Positions 1 to 8,326 of a stretch of 34,438 bases of DNA are shown here, piece by piece (position 1 is the stretch's first letter; each line of letters opens with the position of its first letter). This stretch comes from OMOG01 sp041485845 (GTDB lineage: Bacteria > Acidobacteriota > Terriglobia > Bryobacterales > Bryobacteraceae). Under the pieces are notes generated by a model that was not told where the DNA came from, searched no databases, and worked only from the letters and a program-made list of their open reading frames with translations. The stretch covers positions 1-34,438 of the forward strand of contig JBGPKH010000015.1 of NCBI GenBank assembly GCA_041485845.1, written 5' to 3'. A program made the position numbers and the translations under genes.

Positions 1-189
1 ATGGGTGACGCCCAACGAATCGACTTCGACGACCCCGCGCCGATGCTGGACGAGGAGGACGAAGAAACCGTAGCGGCCATAGACCGCGGCATCAAGGCTG
101 CCGATGAGGGCCGCGTGGTTTCGCTCGAAGAAGTGCGTGAGCGCATGAAGCAGTGGCTTACAAAATCCTCTTCACCGAAGACGCGTTAA
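1..189 (+). CDS. Antitoxin of a ParDE/RelBE-type module (5' end may be cut)
   Basis: A 62-residue acidic protein whose second half (VAAIDRGIKAADEGRVVSLEEVRERM) resembles the C-terminal toxin-binding part of ParD-like antitoxins. Its 3' end overlaps the next gene by 37 bases, the usual coupling in TA modules. The antitoxin would bind and neutralise the neighbouring ParE-like toxin and repress the operon. The ATG is the first base of the window, so the true start could lie further upstream. The role rests mainly on the toxin partner, because the DNA-binding half is not clearly recognisable. Confidence 0.7.
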   Translation: MGDAQRIDFDDPAPMLDEEDEETVAAIDRGIKAADEGRVVSLEEVRERMKQWLTKSSSPKTR

Positions 190-464
190 GCGATCTCGAG
201 TCCATCCTCGACTACATCCTGGCCGAGAATCCGCTGGCGGCAGAAAAGTTCGGCGCCTCTCTATTGAACCACGTGGAGTTGCTGCAAACGTTTCCCCGAA
301 TCGGCTCTCCCGTACCCAGGAAGCCGGGCATCCGAAAGTTCTTTCACAGCCCGATCCGCGTTTACTACCGCATCGTCGAAGAGCGTTTCACGGTAGAGAT
401 TCTGCATTTCTGGCACGCGAAACGCAAACCGCCGAAACTGTTGCCGTTCGATCGGAACCGATGA
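153..464 (+). CDS. ParE/RelE-family toxin
   Basis: A 103-residue protein with the ParE/RelE fold signature: an N-terminal beta strand (YKILFTEDALSDLESI), helices with ENPLAAEKF, then FPRIGSPVPRKPGIRKFFHSPIRVYYRI and a C-terminal strand ending in ILHFWHAKR. Family members of this type poison gyrase or cleave mRNA at the ribosome, and which applies here cannot be read from the sequence. The GTG start at 153 lies inside the antitoxin gene. The frame is intact, unlike the two frameshifted toxins elsewhere in the window. Its TGA overlaps the ATG of the next gene (ATGA at 461-464). Confidence 0.8.
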   Translation: MAYKILFTEDALSDLESILDYILAENPLAAEKFGASLLNHVELLQTFPRIGSPVPRKPGIRKFFHSPIRVYYRIVEERFTVEILHFWHAKRKPPKLLPFDRNR

Positions 465-2410
465 ATATGAAGCCGGATCTTCCCCCCGCCCGAATTCTGG
501 ACTCCCAAGACCCCTCGCTCTACGATGTCCGATCCAAGTCCCCAGGCCCGCAAGGCTCGCTCCCGATCACTCCCGAGATGCTGATCCAGCGGCCTACCGG
601 CGACCTCTTCGGCTGGAGCCAGAACGCGGGCATGGGCTGGGATCCCGCCGCGCTCGGCGGCAAGGAGATCCTCATCCTCAGCACCCACGGCGGCATCCGC
701 GCGGCCGATGGCACACCGGTCGCGCTGGGCTTTCACACCGGCCACTGGGAAGTCGGGCTGCTCATGGATGCCGCGGCCAAGGAACTGAAATCGCTGGGCG
801 CCGTCCCCTTCGCCGCCTACTGCACCGACCCCTGCGACGGCCGCACGCAAGGGACCACCGGCATGTTCGATTCGCTGCCCTATCGCAACGATGCGGCTTC
901 CGTGTTCAAGCGGTTGATTCGCTCGCTGCCCACGCGCAGCGGCGTTATCGGGGTGGCCACCTGCGACAAGGGCCTGCCGGCGATGATGATGGCCCTCGCC
1001 GGGACGCACGATTACCCGTGCGTGCTGATTCCCGGCGGCGTCACGCTTCTGGCCGAGGAGGGCGAGGACGCGGGCAAGATCCAGTCCGCGGGCGCGCGCT
1101 ACGCGCACGGACAGATGACTCTCGAAGCCGCGGCCGAGGTCCTCTGCCGCGCGTGCGCCACGCCCGGCGGCGGCTGCCAGTTTCTGGGCACTGCGGCCAC
1201 CGCGCAGGTGGTGGGCGAAGCGCTCGGCATGTCGCTGCCGCACTCGGCGCTGGCGCCCTCCGGACATCCCATCTGGATCGATATGGCGCGGCGGTCGGCC
1301 CGCGCGGCGCTGGCGCTCGAAGCGCGCGGCATCGCCATGAAGGACATCCTCACGCCGGCCTCGATCCGCAACGCGCTCGTGCTGCACGCCGCGTTCGGAG
1401 GCTCGACGAACCTGATCCTGCATCTCCCCGCTATCGCGCACGCCGCGGGGCTGACGCGTCCTACCGTGGACGACTGGACGCGCGTCAACCGCCAGACGCC
1501 CCGCCTGGTGGACGCTCTACCCAACGGGCCCAAGGGGCACCCCACCGTGCAGGTCTTTCTCGCGGGCGGCGTCCCGGAGGTGATGCTGCACCTGCGCCGC
1601 CTGGGCCTGCTCGAAACCGGCGCCCTCACGGTGAGCGGCGAGACGCTTGGGAACGTGCTCGACTGGTGGGAGCAGTCCGAGCGGCGTGCGGCACTGCGGC
1701 GCGTCCTTCGCGACCGCGACGGCATCGATCCCGATGACGTCATCATGGACCCGGACAGCGCGCGGCGCCGCGGGCTGACCTCCACCGTTACCTTCCCCAA
1801 GGGCAATCTCGCGCCCGGCGGCTCGGTGATCAAGAGCACCGCCATCGACCCCAGCGTCGTGGGCGCCGACGGCGTCTATCGCCGGACCGGCCCGGCGCGC
1901 GTCTTCCGCACCGAGAAGGAAGCCTCCACCGCCGTCAAGAGCGGCGCTATCCGGCCGGGCGACGTGCTGGTGCTGATGTGCCGCGGGCCCATGGGCTCCG
2001 GGATGGAAGAGATCTTCGGCATCACCTCGGCGCTGCGGCATCTCGATTTCGGCAAGCACGTGACCGTGATTACGGATGCGCGCTTCAGCGGCGTGTCCAC
2101 CGGAGCCTGCATCGGCCATGTCACCCCGGAAGCGCTGGCGGGCGGGCCGATCGGCAAGATCCGCGAAGGCGACCCAATCGAAGTGATCATCGACCGCGTA
2201 AACCTCACGGGCTCCGTCAACCTCTTGGTGAACGGAAGCGTCGAGGAGGGAACGCGCGAACTGGCCCAACGGCCGATGCGCGACGACCTGGCGCCCGACT
2301 CCTCACTCCCCCCGGAGACCCACCTGTGGGCGGTGTTGCAGGAGGTTAGCGGAGGACCCTGGGGCGGGTGCGTCTTCGACGTAAACGCGATAGCAAAAAA
2401 GCTGGAATAG
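461..2410 (+). CDS. YjhG/YagF-family dehydratase (IlvD/Edd superfamily, sugar-acid dehydratase)
   Basis: A 649-residue protein of the IlvD/Edd superfamily. Its length and N-terminal region match the YjhG/YagF branch, whose E. coli members dehydrate D-xylonate to 2-keto-3-deoxyxylonate, rather than the branched-chain enzyme IlvD. Likely iron-sulfur cluster cysteines are visible in the CDG motif (Cys125), the CDK motif (Cys168, followed by the metal-binding Lys170) and GGGCQFLG (Cys239). The C-terminal part has the conserved GPMGSGMEE and TDARFSG segments. The ATG at 461 overlaps the toxin stop; a second in-frame ATG lies at 467. The exact substrate is inferred from family only. No sugar-acid transporter or aldolase adjoins it. 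Confidence 0.9.
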   Translation: MNMKPDLPPARILDSQDPSLYDVRSKSPGPQGSLPITPEMLIQRPTGDLFGWSQNAGMGWDPAALGGKEILILSTHGGIRAADGTPVALGFHTGHWEVGLLMDAAAKELKSLGAVPFAAYCTDPCDGRTQGTTGMFDSLPYRNDAASVFKRLIRSLPTRSGVIGVATCDKGLPAMMMALAGTHDYPCVLIPGGVTLLAEEGEDAGKIQSAGARYAHGQMTLEAAAEVLCRACATPGGGCQFLGTAATAQVVGEALGMSLPHSALAPSGHPIWIDMARRSARAALALEARGIAMKDILTPASIRNALVLHAAFGGSTNLILHLPAIAHAAGLTRPTVDDWTRVNRQTPRLVDALPNGPKGHPTVQVFLAGGVPEVMLHLRRLGLLETGALTVSGETLGNVLDWWEQSERRAALRRVLRDRDGIDPDDVIMDPDSARRRGLTSTVTFPKGNLAPGGSVIKSTAIDPSVVGADGVYRRTGPARVFRTEKEASTAVKSGAIRPGDVLVLMCRGPMGSGMEEIFGITSALRHLDFGKHVTVITDARFSGVSTGACIGHVTPEALAGGPIGKIREGDPIEVIIDRVNLTGSVNLLVNGSVEEGTRELAQRPMRDDLAPDSSLPPETHLWAVLQEVSGGPWGGCVFDVNAIAKKLE

Positions 2411-2438
2411 GTACTGTGTTCTATAGTACAATTCTGGA

Positions 2439-2837
2439 ATGAAAGTAGTTTGGGCCCTGTTGGCGTGTGTCCTCTGCTGTTACGCAATCAACCCCCTGGA
2501 ATCGCGGCTCGACCGCCAGATGAAACTCTGGCAGAAGCGCCTCGGTCTGGAAGAATGGAACCTGTCGCTGCGGGTGGTGCGGCAAGCGGAGCTTGACCGC
2601 AACTCGTGGGGCACTGCCGAGTGGGACCCGGAGGCCAAGACCGGAACCCTCAGCGTGCTCGATCCGCGCGACTACAATCTTCACGGCGGCGAGCTGAAGC
2701 TCGACATGGAGTGCACCATCGTTCACGAGTTGGTACACATCCAGGTCTCACCTCTGGACGCCCGCGACGCGCACATCCGCGAGGAAGTGGTCAACAAGAT
2801 CATGGTGGCGCTGATGAACCGCCAGTGCCCGAATTAG
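2439..2837 (+). CDS. Small secreted protein with an HExxH zinc-protease-like motif
   Basis: A 132-residue protein starting with a hydrophobic signal segment (MKVVWALLACVLCCYAI). The mature part contains TIVHELVHIQVSP, an HExxH metal-binding motif followed by further acidic residues (REEVV), which suggests a minimal zincin-like metallopeptidase. No known family was recognised, and the catalytic role is inferred from the motif alone. The gene begins 28 bases after the dehydratase stop. A TATAGT box lies in that gap, so it may have its own promoter. Confidence 0.7.
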   Translation: MKVVWALLACVLCCYAINPLESRLDRQMKLWQKRLGLEEWNLSLRVVRQAELDRNSWGTAEWDPEAKTGTLSVLDPRDYNLHGGELKLDMECTIVHELVHIQVSPLDARDAHIREEVVNKIMVALMNRQCPN

Positions 2838-3037
2838 CTGAGCGACTGGTAAGCTGGTAGCGATGACGACCGAAGAGATGAAACCCGGTCGCGGATATGT
2901 TGGCACGCTTTCTTGCGTGGCCGGAGACAGATCGCCGGAACCCGTCACCGAGATAAGCGATGAACAAGCCAGCCGCCATTTACGCGCCAACCGCTCCGGA
3001 ACTCAAGCTTTGAGCGACAGCGGCAAGAGCGCCGGCG

Positions 3038-3742
3038 CTACAACATCCGCGAGATCGCGGTGTAGAGACGCTGGGTGAGGTCCATGCGGTCGGAGAGCTT
3101 GAGGCCTTTGGTGGGGATGGGGTCGCCGACGCGCACGGTGACGCGGCCGCTGCGCAGGTGGATCGACCCCATAGGCCGCAATTGCCGCATGCCTGCGATG
3201 GCGATCGGCGCCAACGGAACGCCGGACTTGATCGCGATATAGGCCGCGCCCTCCTTGAACTCGCGCAGGCCTTTCGGCGAGCGCCCGCCTTCGGGAAAGA
3301 GCAGCACCGAGATGCCGCGCTCGGCCACGATTTTCGCGCCCTCGGTCATCGTCTTGAGCGATGCGCGGGCGTTGGAGCGGTCCACGGGCAGATGGCCGGC
3401 GCGCTTCAGGTGCCAGCCGAGGAAGGGAATCTTATACAGGCTTTTCTTGGCGAAGAAGCGAAACTGGTGCGGCAGCGTCGAGAGCAGTGCGGGGATATCC
3501 ATGTAGCTGGCGTGATTGGCCACGAAAACGTAATTGTCGCGCGGGTCGAGTTTCTCCAGGCCCTCCACGCGGACCCGGATGAGGCTGACGGCCAGCAGTA
3601 TCCTGCCCCAGATGCGCGCCATTTGGTGCTGCGAGTTGCCCTGCGGGTCGAACAACGAGGCCAGCATCGAGCACGTCCACATCACGATCGTGGCGAGCAC
3701 GATGAGCGGGGTGGAGAAGAGCAGGGACCGGAGCAAACTCAT
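3038..3742 (-). CDS. plsC: 1-acyl-sn-glycerol-3-phosphate acyltransferase (PlsC family)
   Basis: A 234-residue membrane-associated acyltransferase that would convert lysophosphatidic acid to phosphatidic acid in phospholipid synthesis. The N-terminus has a hydrophobic anchor (LLFSTPLIVLATIVMWTCSML). The acyltransferase motif appears as NHASYMD with His at about residue 77, and the glycerol-phosphate-binding block as LLFPEGGRSP. VPLAPIAIAGM matches the third conserved block. I chose the ATG at 3742; the frame is open four codons further to a TTG at 3754. The gene stands alone on the minus strand, next to the GH13 remnant. Confidence 0.88.
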   Translation of the reverse strand: MSLLRSLLFSTPLIVLATIVMWTCSMLASLFDPQGNSQHQMARIWGRILLAVSLIRVRVEGLEKLDPRDNYVFVANHASYMDIPALLSTLPHQFRFFAKKSLYKIPFLGWHLKRAGHLPVDRSNARASLKTMTEGAKIVAERGISVLLFPEGGRSPKGLREFKEGAAYIAIKSGVPLAPIAIAGMRQLRPMGSIHLRSGRVTVRVGDPIPTKGLKLSDRMDLTQRLYTAISRML

Positions 3743-3759
3743 GGTTTGCCACAATCATA

Positions 3760-4134
3760 ACAAGGGGCTCCACAATGCCACGGGAAACCCGGCCAGCACG
3801 TCCGCGAGGCGGCGGCCCGGCGAGGATCGGCCCGGTCAGAGCGTTCCGCCGTTCGGCCGGCGCGCCATCGGGCGGAGACGAGCTCCGTGCCGGCCCAATC
3901 CCGGTGGCGGTGAGCCTGAAGAAGTGGGGGGCTGTGGGCTTCGCGAAGAAAGGCTTGAAAATCGCGCAGCGTGCCGCAGGCTGGATGGACGTTGGTGTAG
4001 TCGGAGATGTCGTAGCCGTCGTCCCGCCACGGGGAGGGGCAGGGGCGCACCCAGACGGTGGTGACGCCGAGGTCCTGGAGGTAGTCGTCCTTGTACCACA
4101 GCGGATCGTCTTCCAGTGGAGCGGATTTTGGCAT
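3760..4134 (-). pseudogene. Decayed remnant of a GH13 trehalose synthase/alpha-amylase-type gene
   Basis: Reading from the ATG at 4134, the product begins like trehalose synthase (MPKSAPLEDDPLWYKD) but jumps straight to DYLQDLGVTTVW. About 30 residues that normally carry the first beta strand and the NGDGIGD region are missing. It then reads RDDGYDISDYTNVHPACGTL and DFQAFLREAH, the typical GH13 calcium-side block, and dissolves into unrelated Arg/Ala-rich sequence. The catalytic barrel is absent, so this cannot be an active enzyme. The remainder up to plsC has no recognisable domain. The family call is firm because the retained blocks are highly characteristic. Whether internal deletion or deletion plus frameshift caused the loss is inference. 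Confidence 0.75.
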
Positions 4135-4279
4135 GCAAGTGGCTGGGGCGCCTGTGAGTGACGGCTTGCAAGCGAGGTCCCTCCGCCGGGCGGAATCTCG
4201 CGCGAACCGTGAGTTTGCTGACGGTCCGCCGGTGTTCTTTCCGCCCGGCAATCTGGTGCTATAGTATTTTTCGGAACAT

Positions 4280-4558
4280 ATGCGCCATTTCTGTGGACGG
4301 ACTCACGCACGACGGGAGCGCCGCGAATTCAGCTCATCGAACGGAAACGGTCACCCCGATCCTGCGCAGGTGTCGGGACTGGAAGCGGGTGCCGGACCGC
4401 CCACACAAGAAGAAGTCGCCGGCCTCGCCTACTCTTATTGGCAAGCGCGCGGATGTCCGGGCGGATCGCCCTGGGAGGACTGGTTTCGCGCCGAGCGCGA
4501 ATTGAAGCAAAAGGCCCAGGGCCGGTTTGCCGCCCGGTGGACCGGCCGGGAGACCTGA
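4280..4558 (+). CDS. DUF2934 domain protein
   Basis: A 92-residue cytoplasmic protein. Residues about 40-80 (EEVAGLAYSYWQARGCPGGS, then WEDWFRAERELKQ) match the short DUF2934 domain, whose members have the pattern A-x2-x-YW-x3-G-x-PGGS-x3-DW-x2-AE. The function of the family is unknown. The start at 4280 sits just downstream of an AT-rich TATAGT box at about 4262-4267, without a clear ribosome binding site. The first ~35 residues are low complexity and may not all be translated. Confidence 0.75.
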   Translation: MRHFCGRTHARRERREFSSSNGNGHPDPAQVSGLEAGAGPPTQEEVAGLAYSYWQARGCPGGSPWEDWFRAERELKQKAQGRFAARWTGRET

Positions 4559-4818
4559 GCCCGCAAACAGACTAAAGACCCCTGCATGTCCGAAATCGGA
4601 CCAGTCTGTTCGGCGCCGAACGGGCGAAACAACGCGGGGAAGCCGTATCTGCTTCCGCACAAAGTTGGGATGTCGCGCCGGCTGCACCCGCCCCTTGAAT
4701 CCGGCCTGACTACATCGTGCCTGAATTCGTGCTTTAATCTTATAAACCGCTAAGGTGAACGCGAATGCGCGGCGACAGGTGTGCGCCCGTTGCGCCGCCA
4801 TTCGGAAAAGGAGATCTC

Positions 4819-5337
4819 ATGTTCGTAAGACTGTTGCTGACCGCGATTTTGGCAACCACTCTCGCATCCGCGCAACGCGGAGGTGGTGGAGGCGGCGGGC
4901 GAGGCGGCGGTGGTGGCGGCGGGGCCGGCGGTGGCGGCGGAATGATGATGCCGCAACGCCAGAGCAAGGCCAACCAGTTCGCCGACAAGCTCAAGCTGAG
5001 CAAGGAACAGCAGGAAGAAGCCAATACGGCCCTGATGGCCGCGGTCCAGGAATTGGCGCCCGTGCGTGCCGAGATGGATAAAAGCCGGGTGGCGATCGCC
5101 GGCGCGCTGATCGAGGGCAAGGGCGGCGATGAGCTCAAGAAACTGATGGACGAATACGCGTCGGCGGCCGCGCAGATGACAGGCATCGAAGTGAAGGCCT
5201 TCTCCAAGGTGTACGCCTCTCTCAAGCCCAACCAGCAGGCCAAAGCCGGCCAGGCATACGAACTGCTGGCCGAGGCCCTGGATAGCATGGGCGGCGGCGG
5301 CGGTGGACGAGGCGGACGCGGAAGGGGCAGGCAATAA
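4819..5337 (+). CDS. Secreted Gly-rich helical protein, copy 1 (Spy/CpxP-like architecture)
   Basis: A 172-residue protein with a clear signal peptide (MFVRLLLTAILATTLASAQ), a glycine-rich linker of about 30 residues, a helical Lys/Glu-rich body (KLKLSKEQQEEANTALMAAV) and a Gly/Arg-rich tail. The LKLSKEQQ start of the helical part recalls periplasmic Spy/CpxP-type proteins, which bind misfolded proteins or metals; this is a structural analogy, not a firm family match. An AAAGGAG ribosome binding site at 4806-4812 decides the start; the frame is open 54 bases further upstream. The next gene encodes a paralogue with the same layout. Confidence 0.75.
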   Translation: MFVRLLLTAILATTLASAQRGGGGGGGRGGGGGGGAGGGGGMMMPQRQSKANQFADKLKLSKEQQEEANTALMAAVQELAPVRAEMDKSRVAIAGALIEGKGGDELKKLMDEYASAAAQMTGIEVKAFSKVYASLKPNQQAKAGQAYELLAEALDSMGGGGGGRGGRGRGRQ

Positions 5338-5347
5338 AGGAGATTCT

Positions 5348-5863
5348 ATGTTCTGCAAACTGTTATTGACCGGCATTCTGGCAACTACGCTCGCTTTGGC
5401 CCAGCGCGGCGGCGGCGGCGGCGGTGGCGGCGGCGATATGGGCGATATGGGAGGCGGCGGTGGCGGTGGCCGGGGCGGCGGCATGGACCTGCCCTCCGTG
5501 GGTCCCTCGCGCCCCAGCCGGCTGGACCAGTTGACCCAGAGCCTGAAGCTCACCAAGGACCAAAAGAAGGAAGTCAAGTCGCTCATGGATGAGGCGCAGA
5601 AGGAGGCCGCACCGGTCCGCGAGCAATTGATGAAAAGCCGGCTCGCCATCGGAGAAGCCATTCAGGGCCCCTCGGGCGAGGAGGATATCAAGAGGCTGGT
5701 GAGCAAAGAAGCCGCGATCCAATCCCAGATGGCGGGGATCGAATTGAATGCGTTCGCCAAGATCTACAAGGGTCTCGACAAGGAGCAACAGGCCAATACC
5801 CGGTCGGTGTTTCAGATGATGAAGGGCATCTTCAACGGGAAGAACTGGAACACCGAAGAGTGA
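5348..5863 (+). CDS. Secreted Gly-rich helical protein, copy 2 (paralogue of the preceding gene)
   Basis: A 171-residue paralogue of the upstream gene: signal peptide (MFCKLLLTGILATTLALAQ), Gly-rich linker with GDMGDMGGG, then LTQSLKLTKDQKKEVKSLMD and EAAPVREQLMKSRLAIGEAI, which matches EMDKSRVAIAGALI of copy 1. It lacks the Gly/Arg-rich tail. The genes lie 10 bases apart with an AAAGGAG ribosome binding site, so they form an operon created by tandem duplication. Possible roles are periplasmic chaperone or metal/stress buffering, by analogy to Spy/CpxP only. Confidence 0.75.
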   Translation: MFCKLLLTGILATTLALAQRGGGGGGGGGDMGDMGGGGGGGRGGGMDLPSVGPSRPSRLDQLTQSLKLTKDQKKEVKSLMDEAQKEAAPVREQLMKSRLAIGEAIQGPSGEEDIKRLVSKEAAIQSQMAGIELNAFAKIYKGLDKEQQANTRSVFQMMKGIFNGKNWNTEE

Positions 5864-5890
5864 CAGCGCCGGCAGACCGCGGGACGCCGA

Positions 5891-6295
5891 TTACCGAAAC
5901 GCGTCCTGGATCCACTCGATGCGGATACGTGGTCTGTCCAGCACGATACTGACGATGTCGAAGCGCGTGTTTTCCCAGTCCACACCGGCGCGGCGGGCGT
6001 AGTCGCGCGCCGCGCGGTGCAGGTGCCGCTGCTTCTCTTCGTCCACTGCGCCTTGCGGCTCCCCAAAATCGTCGGTGTTCCGCGCTTTCACTTCCACGAA
6101 AGCCAGGGTATCCCGGTGCCACACCACCAGGTCGATTTCTCCGGAGCCCGATCGCGTCCGATAGTTGCGCGCCACCACGGTACACCCGCGTCCCCGCAGG
6201 TAGCGGTGCGCCACATCTTCTCCCATACGGCCATGGTCGTCTCGCGACCCGCGGCGCCGCAGGGCGTCAGCCGCACGGTAGAGCAGCCCGATCAT
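5891..6295 (-). CDS. yraN: YraN/UPF0102 family endonuclease-like protein
   Basis: A 134-residue protein with the UPF0102 pattern: GRMGEDVAHRYLRGRG, then YRTRSGSGEIDLV and LAFVEVKAR. The Glu, Asp and E-x-K residues form a restriction-endonuclease-like (PD-(D/E)XK) centre. The biological role in the family is unsettled; a Holliday-junction or DNA-processing function is often assumed from the fold. It lies downstream of the methyltransferase, separated by about 150 bases that contain a remnant repeat. Confidence 0.88.
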   Translation of the reverse strand: MIGLLYRAADALRRRGSRDDHGRMGEDVAHRYLRGRGCTVVARNYRTRSGSGEIDLVVWHRDTLAFVEVKARNTDDFGEPQGAVDEEKQRHLHRAARDYARRAGVDWENTRFDIVSIVLDRPRIRIEWIQDAFR

Positions 6296-6311
6296 TCGGC
6301 CCGGCCTCCCG

Positions 6312-6355
6312 AAAGCCAGTAGCCTGAGGCGCGCGAAAATCTCACGAAATCCTGG
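6312..6355 (-). repeat. Short remnant copy of the methyltransferase 3' region
   Basis: Read on the minus strand, this stretch encodes GFREIFARLRLLAFGRPG. The methyltransferase gene at about 6560-6612 encodes RFREISVRLKLLAFWRWLG. The DNA is also similar, sharing TTTCGTGAGATTT exactly. It looks like the leftover of a partial tandem duplication between this gene and yraN. It is too short to be functional. Confidence 0.5.
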
Positions 6356-6443
6356 GTGGGGCGGCCAATCCTGGCTGCCGCCGGCTTTCCGCCGGCGAGT
6401 GCCGGGCGGGACGATGCGCGACCGGCCCGCCTCAGTCTACACA

Positions 6444-6971
6444 TCACTTCAGCACTTCGAACTCGAATTCCATCACCTTCCCGCGCACCACGTAGCACAG
6501 GTAGTATTCCCAAAACCGGCGGTAGCGCGGAAACCGGTTGACCAGGAACTCGAAGCCCAGCCACCTCCAGAATGCCAGGAGCTTCAGCCGCACGGAAATC
6601 TCACGAAATCTGGCTTTCGAGTAGTAGCCGAAGCCCCCGTGGTCTTCGCCGAAGTAGCGGAAACTGAAGCTGTTCAAATGGCTCTTGTGAGTAGGGTCGC
6701 AAAACGAGCTGAAATCCGTGTAGTGCGGGGTCTCGATGCGCACCGTTCCTCCCGCGCGCACCAGCCGGTGAAACTCCTCCATGGTGCGGATCACGTCGTC
6801 CACGTGTTCGATCGCGTGGATCGCGGTCAGCCGGTCGAAAACGCCGTCGGCGAAGGGGTAGGGAAAGTGGTCCAGGTCGGCCAGCACATCGGCGCGGCTG
6901 GCGGGATTCCGGTCGATTCCGATGGAACCGGGCTGCTTGTGAATCCCGCAGCCGACGTCGAGGATCCTCAT
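6444..6971 (-). CDS. SAM-dependent class I methyltransferase
   Basis: A 175-residue protein starting directly at motif I (MRILDVGCGIHKQPGSIGID), followed by the acidic motif, DVLADLDHFPYPFADGVFD and AIHAIEHVDD, then RLVRAGGTVRIETPHYTDFS. These are the SAM-binding blocks of class I methyltransferases (Methyltransf_11 type). Substrate unknown. The ATG at 6971 overlaps the TGA of the aminotransferase (6968-6970), so the two are translationally coupled. The C-terminal ~60 residues (RFWEYYLCYVVRGKVMEFEF) are aromatic-rich and may contact a membrane or lipid/sugar substrate, which is speculation. Confidence 0.85.
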   Translation of the reverse strand: MRILDVGCGIHKQPGSIGIDRNPASRADVLADLDHFPYPFADGVFDRLTAIHAIEHVDDVIRTMEEFHRLVRAGGTVRIETPHYTDFSSFCDPTHKSHLNSFSFRYFGEDHGGFGYYSKARFREISVRLKLLAFWRWLGFEFLVNRFPRYRRFWEYYLCYVVRGKVMEFEFEVLK

Positions 6972-8326
6972 CCCTTTGCCATCGCCGCGTTGAGGCATTC
7001 CTCCAGCGTATCAATCGCGCAGTCGCACTGGTCGCGCGTCACGATCAGCGGCGGGCACAGCCGGATGGTGTTGTCGCCCGCGCCGAGCACCAGAAGCCCG
7101 CGCTCGAACGCCTGCTGCACCACGCGGTCGCGAAGCTGCGGCGCCTTTTCCTTTGTCTGCCGATCTCGAACCAGCTCGATTCCGATCATCAGCCCAAGCC
7201 CGCGCACATCCCCCACCACCGGGAAGCGCGCCGGCCATGCGCGTAGCCGGTCCATCAGGTACGCGCCCATTCGCGCCGCATTCCCGACCAGCCCTTCCTC
7301 GAGAAGCGCGATCGTCACCAGCGCCGCGGCGCAGGAAACCGGGTTGCCGCCAAAGGTCGAGGCGTGCGCTCCCGGCGGCCAGGTCATCAGGTCCGCGCGC
7401 GCTACCGTGGCCCCCAGCGGCATTCCGCTGGCGATCCCCTTGGCCACGGCGAAAATGTCCGGGACGGCATCGAAATGTCCGGCTGCCCACATCTTGCCCG
7501 TGCGGCCCATCCCCGACTGCACCTCGTCGAAGACCAGCAGAATCCCGTTCTGCCGCGCCACGCGCGCCAACTCGTCGAAGAACTTCCGCGGCGGGACCAC
7601 GTATCCGCCTTCGCCCTGCACCGGCTCCACCACGATGGCGGCGGTTTCGTCAGCCGGCGCGATAGTCTTCAAGAGCGTGTCTTCAATGTGCTTCACGCAC
7701 TCCACCGCGCAACTCTCCGGCTCCTTCCCGAACGGGCAGCGGTAGCAGTAAGGATACGGCGCATGCACCACGCCCGGGATCAGCGGACCGAATCCGCCGC
7801 GCTGCACCGCCTTGCGCGAAGTGAGCGAGAGCGCTCCCATGGTGCGCCCGTGAAAGCTGCCGAAGAAGGCGATGATCTTATCGCGGCCGGTGGACCAGCG
7901 CGCCAGCTTGATCGCCCCTTCCATGGCCTCGGCGCCCGAATTGCCGAAAGACACCCTCCGCGCCGCATCGCCCGGCGCAAGCTGCGACAGCTTCTCCGCC
8001 AGGGCTACCATCTCTTCGTAATAGAAGTCCGTGCCCGACATGTGGATCAGCCGGGCCGCCTGCCGCTGGATGGCCTCGACCACGCGCGGATGGCAGTGGC
8101 CGGTGGCCACCACGGCGATTCCGGCGTTGAAATCGAGAAAGCGGTTGCCGTCGACGTCTTCCACGACGGCGCCTTCGCCGCGCTCCACCACGAGCGGGTA
8201 GCCGCGGGTGTACGAGGGCGATACTACACGTTCATCGCGCTCGATGATGGCACGCGCGCGCGGGCCGGGCACCGGGCCGATCAGATTCGGAAGATCAGCA
8301 CGAACCCGCTCCAGCATCTTAGCCAT
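6968..8326 (-). CDS. Class III aminotransferase (4-aminobutyrate/ornithine aminotransferase type)
   Basis: A 452-residue PLP enzyme of fold type I, class III. Visible landmarks are FLDFNAGIAVVATGHCHP, the cofactor-binding SFGNSGAEAMEGAIKLAR, FFGSFHGRTMGALSLT, the Asp of LLVFDEVQSGMGRTG, the PLP lysine in FAVAKGIASGMPLG and STFGGNPVSCAAA. It would transfer an omega-amino group to 2-oxoglutarate, but whether the donor is GABA, ornithine or another omega-amino acid is not decided by sequence alone. It is the first gene of a two-gene unit with the methyltransferase. Confidence 0.9.
   Translation of the reverse strand: MAKMLERVRADLPNLIGPVPGPRARAIIERDERVVSPSYTRGYPLVVERGEGAVVEDVDGNRFLDFNAGIAVVATGHCHPRVVEAIQRQAARLIHMSGTDFYYEEMVALAEKLSQLAPGDAARRVSFGNSGAEAMEGAIKLARWSTGRDKIIAFFGSFHGRTMGALSLTSRKAVQRGGFGPLIPGVVHAPYPYCYRCPFGKEPESCAVECVKHIEDTLLKTIAPADETAAIVVEPVQGEGGYVVPPRKFFDELARVARQNGILLVFDEVQSGMGRTGKMWAAGHFDAVPDIFAVAKGIASGMPLGATVARADLMTWPPGAHASTFGGNPVSCAAALVTIALLEEGLVGNAARMGAYLMDRLRAWPARFPVVGDVRGLGLMIGIELVRDRQTKEKAPQLRDRVVQQAFERGLLVLGAGDNTIRLCPPLIVTRDQCDCAIDTLEECLNAAMAKG

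Noticed and set aside
365..1441. Long minus-strand open frame (358 codons) opposite the dehydratase gene
   Set aside because: Arg/Gly/Ala/His-rich composition with no domain; it is the usual antisense frame of a GC-rich gene.
2863..3078. 71-codon plus-strand frame between the HExxH gene and plsC
   Set aside because: No family, no ribosome binding site, overlaps the plsC 3' end; low-complexity Ser/Arg end. The region is probably non-coding.
5402..5490. GGC-rich tract that looks like a simple repeat or a G-quadruplex region
   Set aside because: It is explained by the poly-Gly linker of the secreted paralogues and shows mixed Gly codons with Asp-Met insertions.
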